Source: Owenia fusiformis
Taxonomy: Eukaryota; Annelida; Polychaeta; Sabellida; Oweniidae
NCBI GenBank assembly: GCA_903813345.2
Contig: CAIIXF020000001.1
Span: forward strand, 48,813,885 to 48,877,884
Length of the DNA: 64,000 bases
Direction of reading: 5' to 3'
Shown: positions 1 to 10,805 of the stretch, piece by piece
How the letters are laid out: each line of letters begins with the position of its first letter
How positions within the stretch are numbered: position 1 is the first letter of the stretch
Notes under the pieces: generated by a model
What the model saw: the letters and a program-made list of their open reading frames with translations, nothing else
Databases searched by the model: none
What the model was told of the DNA's origin: nothing
Program-made: the position numbers and the translations under genes

Positions 1-1136
1 TTTGCAATCATGTACCTATGATGTAAAATATGCCTGTTCTTCAGATTGCATTAGTAATTGAAATTTTTTTAGCAAGGGGAATTCAAGCACCCCCCCCCCC
101 TTCTGGCCAAAACTTATTTTAGAATCATGCAGTTTTTCAGTGTTTTGAGCACTTTCCAAGTGATTTTCTGCCAAAATTGTCAAATTTGAACTCCCTTGGA
201 TCTTTTTAAAAACTGAACCCCCATTGGCAAAAGCTGGCTACAGGCCTGTTATTACACGGTAACATTGTCAACTTGACATTGTAATAAAAGCAAGTGGTCT
301 ATCATGCTACTTTTCCGTCTCAAATACATTTGCCTTGCTCTGATCAGTATGTGCATTGACTTGAATAATTTAATCACATCCATAGTTTGTAATCACTGCT
401 TCATATTGATTCATCGTTGATAAGAATACATACAAACATGTTTGATAGAGATCATTTTTGATATGAATTCATGCTTGCACTTGATTTTGACTCACATTCG
501 AAATGATTTCATGATATGGATACAAATTTTATATGCAGTCATTACAATGTTTCGCATTGTGCTTAGCAATGCAAAAGCTATTGGTCTGATTAGTTTGTTA
601 TAAGTTATTTTTGAAAATATGTTTTTACTCAGTATTTATTTCATAAACCTGTAATGACTAAAATTAAGACCCTATTGTATAGTTAACACCCTATAAGGTG
701 TGCTGCTATTTTAAATGTGAATAGATAAATAAATATATATAAAAATTAAATAAGGAAATACATATTATGTGAAATATGATCATACATGATCAATGAAATG
801 GGTTGCTCATGAACACCTAATGCAAGGTGGGATTATAGTGTGTCATATTTTATATGGAATAGTATTTTATATGGATAAATGTTTAGGAATATAAATTTGA
901 AATGGAAGATCCAAATTGAGTTTGTATATTCTTATGTCACCATCAAAAAGAAGTGGTATATTGCTGTAGCAAAAATTTTGTGAGTGGCATTCAACATGCA
1001 TAACAACAAATGGTTAAACTTTTGTAATTGCAATCAGATTGAGGCATTTTGTCATTTATGTCATTGTATGCTGACAACTTGTATCAAAACACATAATGTA
1101 ATAAAATGTTAAAGACCATCAGGACAATCCAATGTA
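1..1136. other. intergenic, no gene seen
   Basis: AT-rich sequence without a supportable coding exon on either strand. It holds an 11-base C run at 90-100. The segment around 100-150 resembles, in inverse orientation, a segment at about 60340-60390 (shared core like CTGCATGATT), so it may be part of a dispersed repeat. Confidence 0.6.
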
Positions 1137-1697
1137 CAGGGTGGTAAAAAACGGAAACCCTGCATTTTCCTCATATCTTTGTCATTTAAAAAAAATACTC
1201 CCTGATATTTCACACATTTGTACATCATTCAATTTCCTACTACCCTACCATATTTCATGACCATCAGACTGATAGTCACAATTTTACAGCACTTTGAACA
1301 ACATGCTTCAGGTTTGGCATTATTGCGCTGTAGGCAAACCTGCACAGTTGTCAATGATCCAAATGCATTCCTCAGCAGGTATGACCTGAATGATACAGAT
1401 GATCTCACTTTTGAGGTCTGCAATTGTCCTGAGGTCATTCTTATACACTCTATCTCTGCCATATTCCCATAGGTAGGGACATTTTGGACGACATGTACAG
1501 GTTGGTCTACAGCGCAATAGTGGCCACCGGGTATGTTCTTTAAAGTGCTGTAACACTGTGACTATCAATCTGATGGTCATGAAAGAGGGTAGGCATATAG
1601 GACATTGAGTGATGTACAAATGTGCAAAGTTATTTCTAAAAATAACAAAGATATTAGGAAAATTGTGTTAGGGTTTCCCGTTTTTTTGACCACCCTG
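1137..1697. mobile_element. TA-flanked inverted-repeat element (MITE-like, CAGGGTGGT ends)
   Basis: The two halves are inverted copies of each other. The ends read CAGGGTGGT...ACCACCCTG and are flanked by TA on both sides, as expected for Tc1/mariner-type insertion. Open frames read into both arms in opposite directions give related peptides (both contain FMTIRLIVT), which is the signature of the palindrome and not of genes. Length 561 bp. No transposase is seen, so it is non-autonomous. The superfamily is inferred only from the TA duplication and end style. Confidence 0.75.
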
Positions 1698-2174
1698 TAT
1701 ATGGCTGTCAATTATGCTTAAATCACTACACCACTGGCGGACCCATGGACCCCTCCTTGGCTGGGTCCAGAAGAGATTTTAAGGGCCTCAAAAAGTGGGC
1801 CTTTTTGGGCAAAACTTGGGCTTTTTAGGCCAAATTATCAAAATATGGGCCTCAAATTTTCAATATTTGGGCCCGATATTGGGTTTTGGGGCCCCAAATT
1901 TTTTCCCTTCACAAGCGCGGAATTTTTTTTGTAGAACTCTGTAGAATTCTTGTCTTATTTACATATGATACACCTTAGTCTACCTGTACAATCAATGGCT
2001 TTGAAAGGGTGAATAAGTTTTGCTGTCGTATACATTGTTTTATGTGAAGAAGTTTCAAAATATGAACAAAGAACACATTTTCTAATTTATTTTTGTACTT
2101 AACATATATTTATTTGTTTTAATACAACTGTTAGATGCTTGAAGCTATCAAGTCTATTTGTATATGTATACATA
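1698..2174. other. intergenic with GGGCC-rich stretch
   Basis: No gene. From 1735 to 1900 the plus strand has many GGGCC/GGGCCT words separated by A/T runs, an unusual composition for this AT-rich window. It may be a degenerate simple repeat or the end of an unclassified dispersed element. Confidence 0.4.
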
Positions 2175-2469
2175 CAGGGTGGGCAATAAAAATGGGACAG
2201 TTTGTTTCATTCTTAAAAGTTTTTAGGATCACATAGATAAATAAACCATGTGTAATATACCATGTTTTTCGAGGCAATGTGTCACATTTCTTGCTTCAAG
2301 AAAAAATAATTAAAACTTGCATTAATTGATTTGAAACTTTACTTACATGTACAGAAATATTCAAACTTCATACTCTTCAATTAGTTTGATATTTGGTTCA
2401 TATCTGCTCTTTGAAATAGAATATATATACAGTCATATTTGAGTGTCCCATTTTTACTTGCCCGCCCTG
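2175..2469. mobile_element. TA-flanked inverted-repeat element (CAGGGTGGGCAA ends)
   Basis: The terminal inverted repeat begins CAGGGTGGGCAATAAAAATG on the left; the right end, on the opposite strand, begins CAGGGCGGGCAAGTAAAAATG. TA flanks both ends. Length 295 bp with no coding capacity. It shares the CAGGG start with the elements at 1137 and 58367, but the inner sequence differs. Confidence 0.75.
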
Positions 2470-3142
2470 TATATATCAATATGTGTATTATTTTAACACT
2501 TTGGAGGCAGCTAATCTTAGAATACTAAAGGAAATAGCTCAAATAGATATTTTTGAATAATAATGTGAAAAATAAATGTTTTTGTACATAAGCATATTAG
2601 ATATTAGATATGGCATATTTTCAAAATAATGAATCGAATTATGTGGTCACGAATAAAAGAGAATTGGGAATGTGCATGTGAAATTAATGAATTCTAAAAC
2701 CAACGCACTTGAGATTCTGGGCAAAGCTTCTTTTGTATCTCCTGAGTATATGGTAATGGTTATACTTTAAGATGGCAGCGTCATCAGAGTCAGTGTCTTC
2801 TGTCTCTGAGTTAAATTCGCAACAACTTCTATAACACTGCCATCTTTTAATAAATCTACAATTCACATTTGTCCCCAGCAGTATTCAGGTATTGTCCCCA
2901 GGTGGTACATGTGATATCATCTTATTTTTTCAAAGGCAATATTCATGTTACATTAATATTTATTTCCCAGGTTCACATACATTAACATGGTGGCCGAATC
3001 GTGCAATTGGGCCATGGACGGGGTAGAGGTCCATGGTTGGGGGCAGGTATTGTAGGTTTCCATGGGGCAATATTTTCTGAGGAACAATATTTTACTTTGG
3101 GCCCTAATGATATGTTACATATTAACCTTTATCTTCTCAATG
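2470..3142. other. intergenic / SLC6 3' UTR
   Basis: Sequence downstream of the SLC6 stop codon (minus strand). It should hold the 3' untranslated region. The short minus-strand open frame at 2684-2866 has no recognisable domain and is not treated as a gene. Confidence 0.4.
2959..2964 (-). terminator. candidate polyadenylation signal of the SLC6 gene
   Basis: AATAAA on the minus strand, about 180 nt past the SLC6 stop codon at 3143. In AT-rich DNA such hexamers also occur by chance. Confidence 0.4.
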
Positions 3143-4131
3143 CTAATACAACACTTCAGGCTGGTCGTTGTGACTATTATATGCTTCGTTCAACTCTCCC
3201 TGTTTGGATGGTACAGTTGGGGCAACCATATCGATGCTATCATTGTCATAGATGTTCTTTGCTCTGTCTTGCACTGTGTCTAAAGGTGGAGTTTTCCTGT
3301 AAGATTTATGTACCTTTGAGTAAATGTCATCCTCCACATCCAGCTGGAAATAAAATAAAAGGAAATTATCATTCTGATTTCACATTTTTCTGATTCCAAT
3401 GGATGACAAGGACAGTTGGATTAAAAATGAGACATTTCTGGAATAACTGTTACATGTTTTAATATTAATGACGACATAAACCACTTTGCATAGCCAGCAT
3501 TTACCTGTACGTGTTTTGTTTTTATGGGATCAGTTGGCACATGCGATCTCTCATTCATATCATTCAATACATCGTTTTGTATATCATTTTGAAGAGGTTC
3601 TAGGTAAGGTTCAATCACGGGTGCCTCCATCGCTTCTGTTGGTGTATGATGTTCTTTTTGTGTCACAGGTATTGTTTCAACGTGTGATTTTCCTGAACCA
3701 ACATGTCTCGGCAGCAAAGAAACCTGCTGTTGAGGTTGGGCAACTTGTTGCCATTCTTTTGGTGGATCTATTATCTCGGCCAATGCAGCAGATGCAAAAT
3801 GTTGCCTATCAGTTGAAGGTGAGCTGAGAGATGGTAGGGAGCCCGGCATTGAGTTTGCATTTGTTTTGTAAGCTGGCGGGGGTGTCTCTGTAGGCACTGG
3901 TACTTCTATTTTAGGGGGTCTGCTAGTACTGCTTACAACGTTCAATGTTGTGTACACATTTTTCTCCGAGATTAGTTGCTTGTCTGATCCTGGCTCGCTA
4001 CCCAGGATCTTGTGGTGTGGATGTACGGCGAGGGCAAACCCAAAGACGTACTCCGCCTCCATCACTCTTAATCTATCACTGAGTCGAGTGGGACCCCATT
4101 CCTTTGCAGGAGTACATGTTTCTATGAGTCG
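3143..4131 (-). CDS. C-terminal cytoplasmic tail exons (16 and 17) of the SLC6 transporter
   Basis: Exon 16 (4131-3505) starts with the family-typical post-TM12 stretch (TCTPAKEWGPTRLSDR) and continues into a Pro/Ser/Gln-rich, low-complexity tail. Exon 17 (3343-3143) adds 66 more residues ending PEVLY. The tail contains a PPAY motif (TETPPPAYKT), the ligand type bound by WW domains of Nedd4-like ubiquitin ligases, suggesting control by endocytosis (inference). Exon 16 could also read through its donor to a stop at 3421, which would give a shorter alternative C-terminus without exon 17. The CAG|GTAAAT donor at 3505/3504 and a phase-0 acceptor at 3343 favour splicing. Confidence 0.8.
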
Positions 4132-7100
4132 CTGAAAATGTAGCATCTTCATTTGAAAGCACTTTTGAGTAACATGCTTAGATGACAAAACAGACTTATA
4201 AATATTGGGAGGAGGTTCCAGCTAAATAATTGGCAAGTCCACAATGACGTGTGTACATGTAACCTCTATACTATTTCGGTTACAATGAAAATAGACCACG
4301 TCATGTGACACATTACTCTTTTTACAATTGTATTTTTCAATCAGTCGTCATAATTATCATTGCAATTAAGAAGCCAGCTAACATAAGTTGTATCAAACTC
4401 AGATAAAATAAAATCCACATACCTCTTTCATGGATCCCTTTGCCCTACACAGCCTGAATATGGCCACAACGAAGATGGGCAAGATGGCTATTAGCCCTAG
4501 AATTATGCCGACCCAATTAGCCCAAGTTGGATACTGATAGTCACCAAACTGTCGTATTTCCTGGTACCAGTCCACCCATTCAAAGAACATGATATACTGA
4601 AACGGGAATAAATAATGTTGATCCCAAAGAAAATGATGGTTTTAGTACTGAACATACAGGCTCCTCGATTGCCGTAGTATTAGAATGCTATTAGATGCAC
4701 GTTTTCATTTGTCTAACGCTTGTTAAAGATGGAAGGGACTGTGGAATCCACAATGGATGCTACATGTGTGTATGTTTTCCTCCACAGGCTGTCCTCTGAC
4801 ATCCTGTACTGTTTTCATTCACTCACCAGCATCATGATAGGGGCTATTACTTGACACCCGGCTCTCCACCACCAGTAACTACATCCCCCTGTCTGACGCC
4901 CTCCTATCATCAACTGTATATCCCTGGAGAATCTCGACCAGCCTGGAAATTAAAAGCAAATCATTCATTTTACATATGGTTGTTTGTCAATATGTAAGTA
5001 TGCAGTTGATGGTCGTAGGCACAGATTCAAATAGGCACAATCACTCTTTTCGGCATTCTGCTCGATACAATCTGACCCTTGTCATCAGTTTTATTACATC
5101 CTTCCGCATATCCATTTGATTCTGCATGTCATTCTCTTGCAAAGGATTTGACTTCATTTTCAATTTGGTTGATTGTTTGTCAAAAAATTATTAAAAATTA
5201 AAGCAAGTATGCATGATCCTAACAAAACTAGATTCAGACACTTACCATATACCCAAGAAATGGTAATGGACTCCAGGAAGAGAATAGTGACAATCGGCCA
5301 AGCTGTGATAGAATTATCAAGGAGCCATATGGCATACACTCCACCCTGTAAAATGAAAAATAACCCCAAGTTAAACTGACGTTGGACATTGTTGGCACAT
5401 TCGGATAAGCCGCGCATTACTGTAAATGAATGGCATAGTCATGATGGGAAAGTCATCTAAATAAGTACAGTACCAGTTATCCATAAGATTATACAACCAG
5501 TTGTGGTGCTAGGCCAATCAAAATGAGTTATGAGATCAATCAAAGCAATCGAAGAATTTGTTCTAGTAGTAGTATCAGCATCTGAAACAATTAAAAAGGA
5601 TATGCGCGTCAGAAATATATGAATTGTAACTAACCTGGGTGCAAAGGAGGAATCCAAACAGGAGGAATACGAGGCAAAAGAACAGCAAAATGACAATCTT
5701 CCTGTTCCTTAATGATGGCCTGTAGTCTATGATGGCAGTGAGCAAAACTTGTGTCCAGATGAACTGAAAAAAAGACAAAATAATCCTCAGTGGATAAAAT
5801 AAGTAATTTAATGATATAAAAATGGCAGTGATTCGAACAAATGGACAAATTACACACCATAGTTTTCATATCAACCAAACACTTTCAATGAAAATGAAGA
5901 GACATACTTCAAAATGAAAATAAAATCAAAATGAAATGGAATCCATGAGACAATGAGCGAGCTCTCAATTTTGTGGCAGAAGCTAGCAAGACCAGACATA
6001 CAATGTCTGCATATACCTGCGTTATGGTTTAAAAGGATTCGTAATATAACCCATTCTGTTATCAAACTAGGCCTACTCAATATTTACCAGTGTGTCTATG
6101 CCAACACTTAAGACAAGGAGGAACATCCAAACTGCCCAGAATGCTCTAAGATCCCCAATCCTAGAGATTGAGTGTGCGACCACAACAAATATACCTTCAG
6201 GACCTACAACATGAAGAAATGTCAACACACGCACACAATGTCGTCCAGGTATAAGATTGATTATGCATCAGAAAAATGTGTTTCCTCAAATATTTGTTCT
6301 CTTATTTATTTCATTATAGATCAGAATCAAGCCAATTCATCTTGGTTAATTTATTCTACATATATATTATACCTTCTGCAAATATCTCTTGTGCTGACAG
6401 GCTGTCTGTTACATTGTCCATGCTTAGTGAGTACTCAAGGTGCCCGATGTAGGTGTAGACCACAGCTACAGACAAAACACTGGTGAGGGACACCACGATA
6501 CACACCAACAAAGAGCTCCTGCAAATATGAAAGACTAAAATAGTTTCTCTGAACGCTGAATCGATGTTTGGTTAATGTTCATTGTTGGGAGGTATTGGGG
6601 TAAGCTACATTATATCAAGGACGTCTATTATGTTATGTTCATCTTCTAAAGACGAAATACGTGTTCAATAGCATTAACTGGGGATCTGGTCACGAATGGT
6701 CATTCTATTCCACCTTAAGTACGTGTATACAGACAAATCACCCACCTCCATGTAAATGACCCAGTTACATCCAAACAAATGACTTAACTTCCTCTAGAAA
6801 ATGACTTATCTTCAGACTAATGACCTACATACAAACAAATAACCTACCTCCAGACAGGAGCCTTGAAGTGATTGTAACTATTCAATGTAATGATGGCACC
6901 CCAACCAAGACCAAGGGTGAAGACAACCTGTACTGCTGCGTCTTTCCATAGCTGAAGCGTAAAATACATTCAAAATCATAAAAAGAGTACATTTTTAATT
7001 TCATAACTTTTCATTAGGAGAATGCATTGGCCTGAAATAAGCTATATATGGTTTGTAAATACCTGAACTAAATCTTAGTAAATTATATCACTGGTCACTA

Positions 7101-10100
7101 GATATTGCATTATCTAGTGTTTCCAATTTTGCAAAACCTATAACATGTTGCCCCATTAGTCATTACTATAAGGAAGGATGGATACAATAATTTCAAAGCA
7201 TAGTTCCTCTTACTCTAGAGTCAAGTAAATGTTGCCAGTTCTGCCCGAAGATCTTGTTCAGTCCATCTTGTGAGCCTGGTAGCATAAGACCCCCGACCAG
7301 GAGTATGATTAGGCAAATGTATGGAAAGATGGCGCTTAGGTAAACGACCTTGCCAGATGATCGCGTGTTCAAACACAAACAAAGAAACACAATGAACCAA
7401 ACACCAACAAGGGAGATGGTGGATTGCCATATAACATCCCCAACATTGTCTATACCATTGTTGTTTGCTTCCAAAAAGTACCGCCTGCAAAAGTATAAAA
7501 TAGATTGAATAATTAAGTACAAACTTGAGCGCAAGAATATAACTTCGACTTAGAATTAATTCAGACCTTTTGCCTACCAGAAGTACTCTTTGGCTGATGA
7601 AGATATTGCTATGCCGCTTCCCTTTGCCAGAGTTTGGTTCCATATTCCTAAGACTGTTCCATTGGGACCAAAACATGTCCCATTTGGAGCTTGATACGCC
7701 AACGGATCGCTACAGCTTGTCGCAGGAGCGAGTTGAAGACAGTCTGTAAATATGATACCAAAATGGTGAATCCTGTTGTTTGATGAATTTAAGCAAAGTT
7801 TAGTTGGCATCCTCTTTGAGAAAAGGTTTTCCTTGCTTTTGATATGCCCTACAGTATAGTCGCGAAAAGAATGATGAAACATCTAGATAAGGAAGGTTCA
7901 TGTGGTTCTATACCAAGGAAAATACTTACATGAAGATGGTCCCCTAGTGTTCCACCAGTTCCCCCTGTTACACGTTGCCCAGGGTAATTCGGGAATGACA
8001 GTAAAAGATGCAATAAGGTAGAAGATTGCCCAGGCAACATACAGCGAGTAATAAAGGCACACCAACAAACATGCTAGGAACATAGCACCGCCAATCCCTA
8101 CAAATAGACAGGATTTGGATCATTAATAAAAACCTGTTCTTATATATCGCCATTGCCTTTTGGAAGAACGTTTATGAATGACTATTAAAGACTCGCTAGT
8201 AAATCGACTAAGGCTTCACAACAATGGCATTCGCTCAGAAGTGAAGCTTCGGCATCAATTATTACCATGTCACAAATAACTAACTTTGTCAGCTCCACCA
8301 TTTGTTACAAATACACAGCATAATATAATGTATATTAAGAGGTATATGCCTACCTGTTAAAAGAGGGACACATGTCCAGCAGTTGAAGATACCAAGACTG
8401 CAGAACTGACCCAGGGCCGACTCCATGAAGAACAAGGGTATCCCGAACAGGAAAACCATAAGGAAATAGACCAACAAAAATGGAGCTGAAAATCAACTAG
8501 CCATCTATAGTATACTATCACGTTTTTTATTTTTATATGTTTTTTTTCTCATTCCCGTCACAAAATTTCTTTTACATAAGATTAATTTTATATTCATGTT
8601 TGTTTAAAGTAATATTGATTTGTTTTAAGGTTGATATGATTTCTTACCTCCACCATGTATGTAAGTCAAATAGGGAAAGTTAAAGACGGTCACGAGACTT
8701 ATTGAGTATGCAAGACAAGCGAAGAAGTAGTTGAATCTTCCACCCCAATACTCCCTATCGTAGTCCTCAACATATTCTTCCTTGGAATACTCAGGCTGAA
8801 ACAGTGCGAAAATCATAATTATTTGTTTCATATTTATCACTCTGAAATGAATTATGCATTCATGGCAGCTCCACCATTTGTAAACAATGTTAGGCATTAT
8901 TAACGTCCACGCCAGCTCTCTTATTACAATAGTTAGAATTGTGAGCGTCTTACATCATTTGTAATTAATTCTTGGAGGAATTATGGCAGCTCCACCATTT
9001 GAATACGATGCTTGGAACCAGGAATGTGTATGCTGTTACACCATTTGTCATCAATGCTTCGAACTATGGCAGCTCCACCATTTAAAACACGATGCTTGGA
9101 ATCAGGAATGTGTATGACTGTCACACCATTTGTTATCAAGGGTTGGAGTTGAAACGTATAGCAGACATGTACGGTAATTCCAACAATGCTTGGAATCAGG
9201 TGGTACATTTATGATTTTTTTTTCAAAAAAAGTTCCAAAACAACTTAAACATTATGAGGGATACAAATTAGAACACCATTTTCAAACGAAAACTATATTT
9301 ACTCACCATCATATACTCATGTTGGGAAAGTGACTCCACTTCTTGTTTTTCTAGGATATATGGCACAGCCTGATTCACCTGAAAATTAGAAATAGCGTGA
9401 CGAAAACGCATATAAAGCAAAAAATGAACATAAACAATACAGATCCTTCATTGAAACATTTGCAATGATCTTAAATTGATATACAGAGTAAGATAATATA
9501 ACCGTTATCCAAAACTTCCAATCTACCCTTTTCAATAGTTTGTCTTCATTTTTACAACAGGGCTTCGTCTTTAGTATTACGGCTGGTATTTTGGTCCTAG
9601 GGTTTAAATGGCAAATATATACGTCCTTTTGGGCTCTTGTCGCAAATCACTCAAGGTCAGTCAGGGTCATATATGAGCTAGGGTACAATCATCAATGGGA
9701 ACAAAAATATTTATATATTACTTACAGGGGGTATATTCTGGACTGAAATATCCACATCTTGTACACTGACTCGCTCTCTTTTGTATACAGTCCTCCCACT
9801 TCCATCAGAAATGAGGTATGGTATAGCATGTATCTGTAAAAACATTAACAGTCTATACTTTGACAAGTGTGGTATTTCGCAAGCTTTATTAAATCGGGTA
9901 ACTTTGAGAGAAATAAAATCTGAATTATAACGTTTTTATTGAAGTCATACAAACGGGGGTTCGATTTTTGTAATAAAAATTATATCTTGATTCATGCATG
10001 TTTTTCATATAAAAATATATGTAAGTCAAGATGGGGGAGTTAAGGTAGACCACACTTTATCTTCATCAATCAATGACGAATCTTATAGCAATCAAGGCGT

Positions 10101-10805
10101 TATTCATCTCCGTATGTAAGTCAAGTGCAACAGAACTGGAGTATGCAGCACACAACCCCTTCAAAAGTTTGGAAATGAAGACTTGCCTTACCATTGGAGA
10201 GCTTGTTCAAGCCTATTAATGTATCGATTTCCTCAATTACAAGATCGAATTACAAATTTAAAAAATAAAAAATTAACATATCATGTCTTTTTCGTAAGTG
10301 CCAAACAAGCGTTTTCAGGAGGTCGAATGGGAATAAGGTTGACACTGTTTTATAGTAGAGAGCACTTCATAATTCGTCTTTTGATCATTGTTTTCACCAA
10401 GATATGAATATCAGATTTTTATCATATTCATTGTATATTTTGTATACATCATTCTGCAGTTAACAGTATCTATATAGTGCTTTAAAATACATTTTGAATG
10501 TTAGTTGTTGACCTCAGATTCAGTTCATACGTTTAGTTGATGGTGTGTGCATTGTACGACAGGAACAGAAAATATTCAAGTTGTAGATTACATTCATTTG
10601 ACAATTTAAAGATAGAAAAGTCAAGTCATTTTAAGGAACTAACCTGGCGAGTGGGCTTTGAAATAGAAACATTGTCAGCATCTGGATCTGCTATGAACGG
10701 CACTGCGCTTTTCATGTTGGTATTCTGTGACCTGTCGATAACGACGACATTGCCCCTCTTCGATACCTGCTCTTCTATTTGCCTCTTGTTCTTTTGAGCT
10801 GCCAT
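3143..10805 (-). CDS. SLC6-family (sodium/neurotransmitter symporter fold) transporter, divergent, 17 exons
   Basis: Plasma-membrane secondary transporter of the SLC6/NSS fold; substrate unknown. Exons in transcript order: 10805-10644, 9833-9726, 9378-9307, 8795-8648, 8485-8354, 8097-7930, 7743-7578, 7484-7214, 6951-6848, 6518-6373, 6203-6088, 5763-5635, 5345-5246, 4942-4827, 4596-4423, 4131-3505, 3343-3143. The total is 2940 nt (979 aa), every intron is GT-AG and all phases match. Landmarks: TM1 NFPYLTYIHGG (about residue 150), TM2 GIPLFFMESALGQF, TM3 with ELPWATCN after it, an extracellular loop 2 with three N-glycosylation sequons, TM6 FTLGLGWGAIITLNSYN, TM8 DYRPSLR, TM10 TQGGVYAIWLLD. The ATG at 10805 has a good Kozak context (AAAATGG). 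Oddities: in TM1 the usual GLGNVWRFPYL reads SLVTVFNFPYL, so the Na-site Asn and gate Arg are replaced, and the C-terminal tail is about 275 aa. The family call is secure; activity and substrate are not. Confidence 0.93.
8860..9205 (-). repeat. degenerate ~80-bp tandem repeat in SLC6 intron 3, possibly TM1-exon derived
   Basis: Three to four imperfect units share the plus-strand words GGCAGCTCCACCATTT, CTTGGAATCAGGAATG and CACCATTTGT. On the gene strand one unit reads, in one frame, VTVIHIPD followed after a short gap by NGGAA. That resembles the TM1 exon next door (VTVFNFPY...HGGA). About two thirds of aligned bases match over 45 nt, so exon origin is plausible but not proven. Confidence 0.5.
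9834..10643 (-). other. SLC6 intron 1
   Basis: Apart from the two TM1-exon relics annotated separately I see no other structure in this intron. Confidence 0.5.
10014..10170 (-). pseudogene. two relics of the SLC6 TM1 exon in intron 1
   Basis: On the gene strand, roughly 10057-10018 reads VVYLNSPILTYI, against VTVFNFPYLTYI in functional exon 4 (8795-8648); about 26 of 36 bases match, ending with 12 identical bases. A second stretch, about 10165-10110, matches the upstream part of exon 4 (CLAYS region, TGCATACTC) and then jumps to the exon's end (TTGACTTACATAC), as if the middle were deleted. Neither keeps a usable donor, so both look like dead duplicated exons. Confidence 0.6.

Noticed and set aside
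1218-1619. Two overlapping open frames on opposite strands giving similar peptides
   Set aside because: They are the two arms of the inverted-repeat element 1137-1697; the similarity follows from the palindrome.
3001-3393. 130-codon plus-strand open frame
   Set aside because: Antisense shadow of the last SLC6 exon, whose splice sites and phase are clear.
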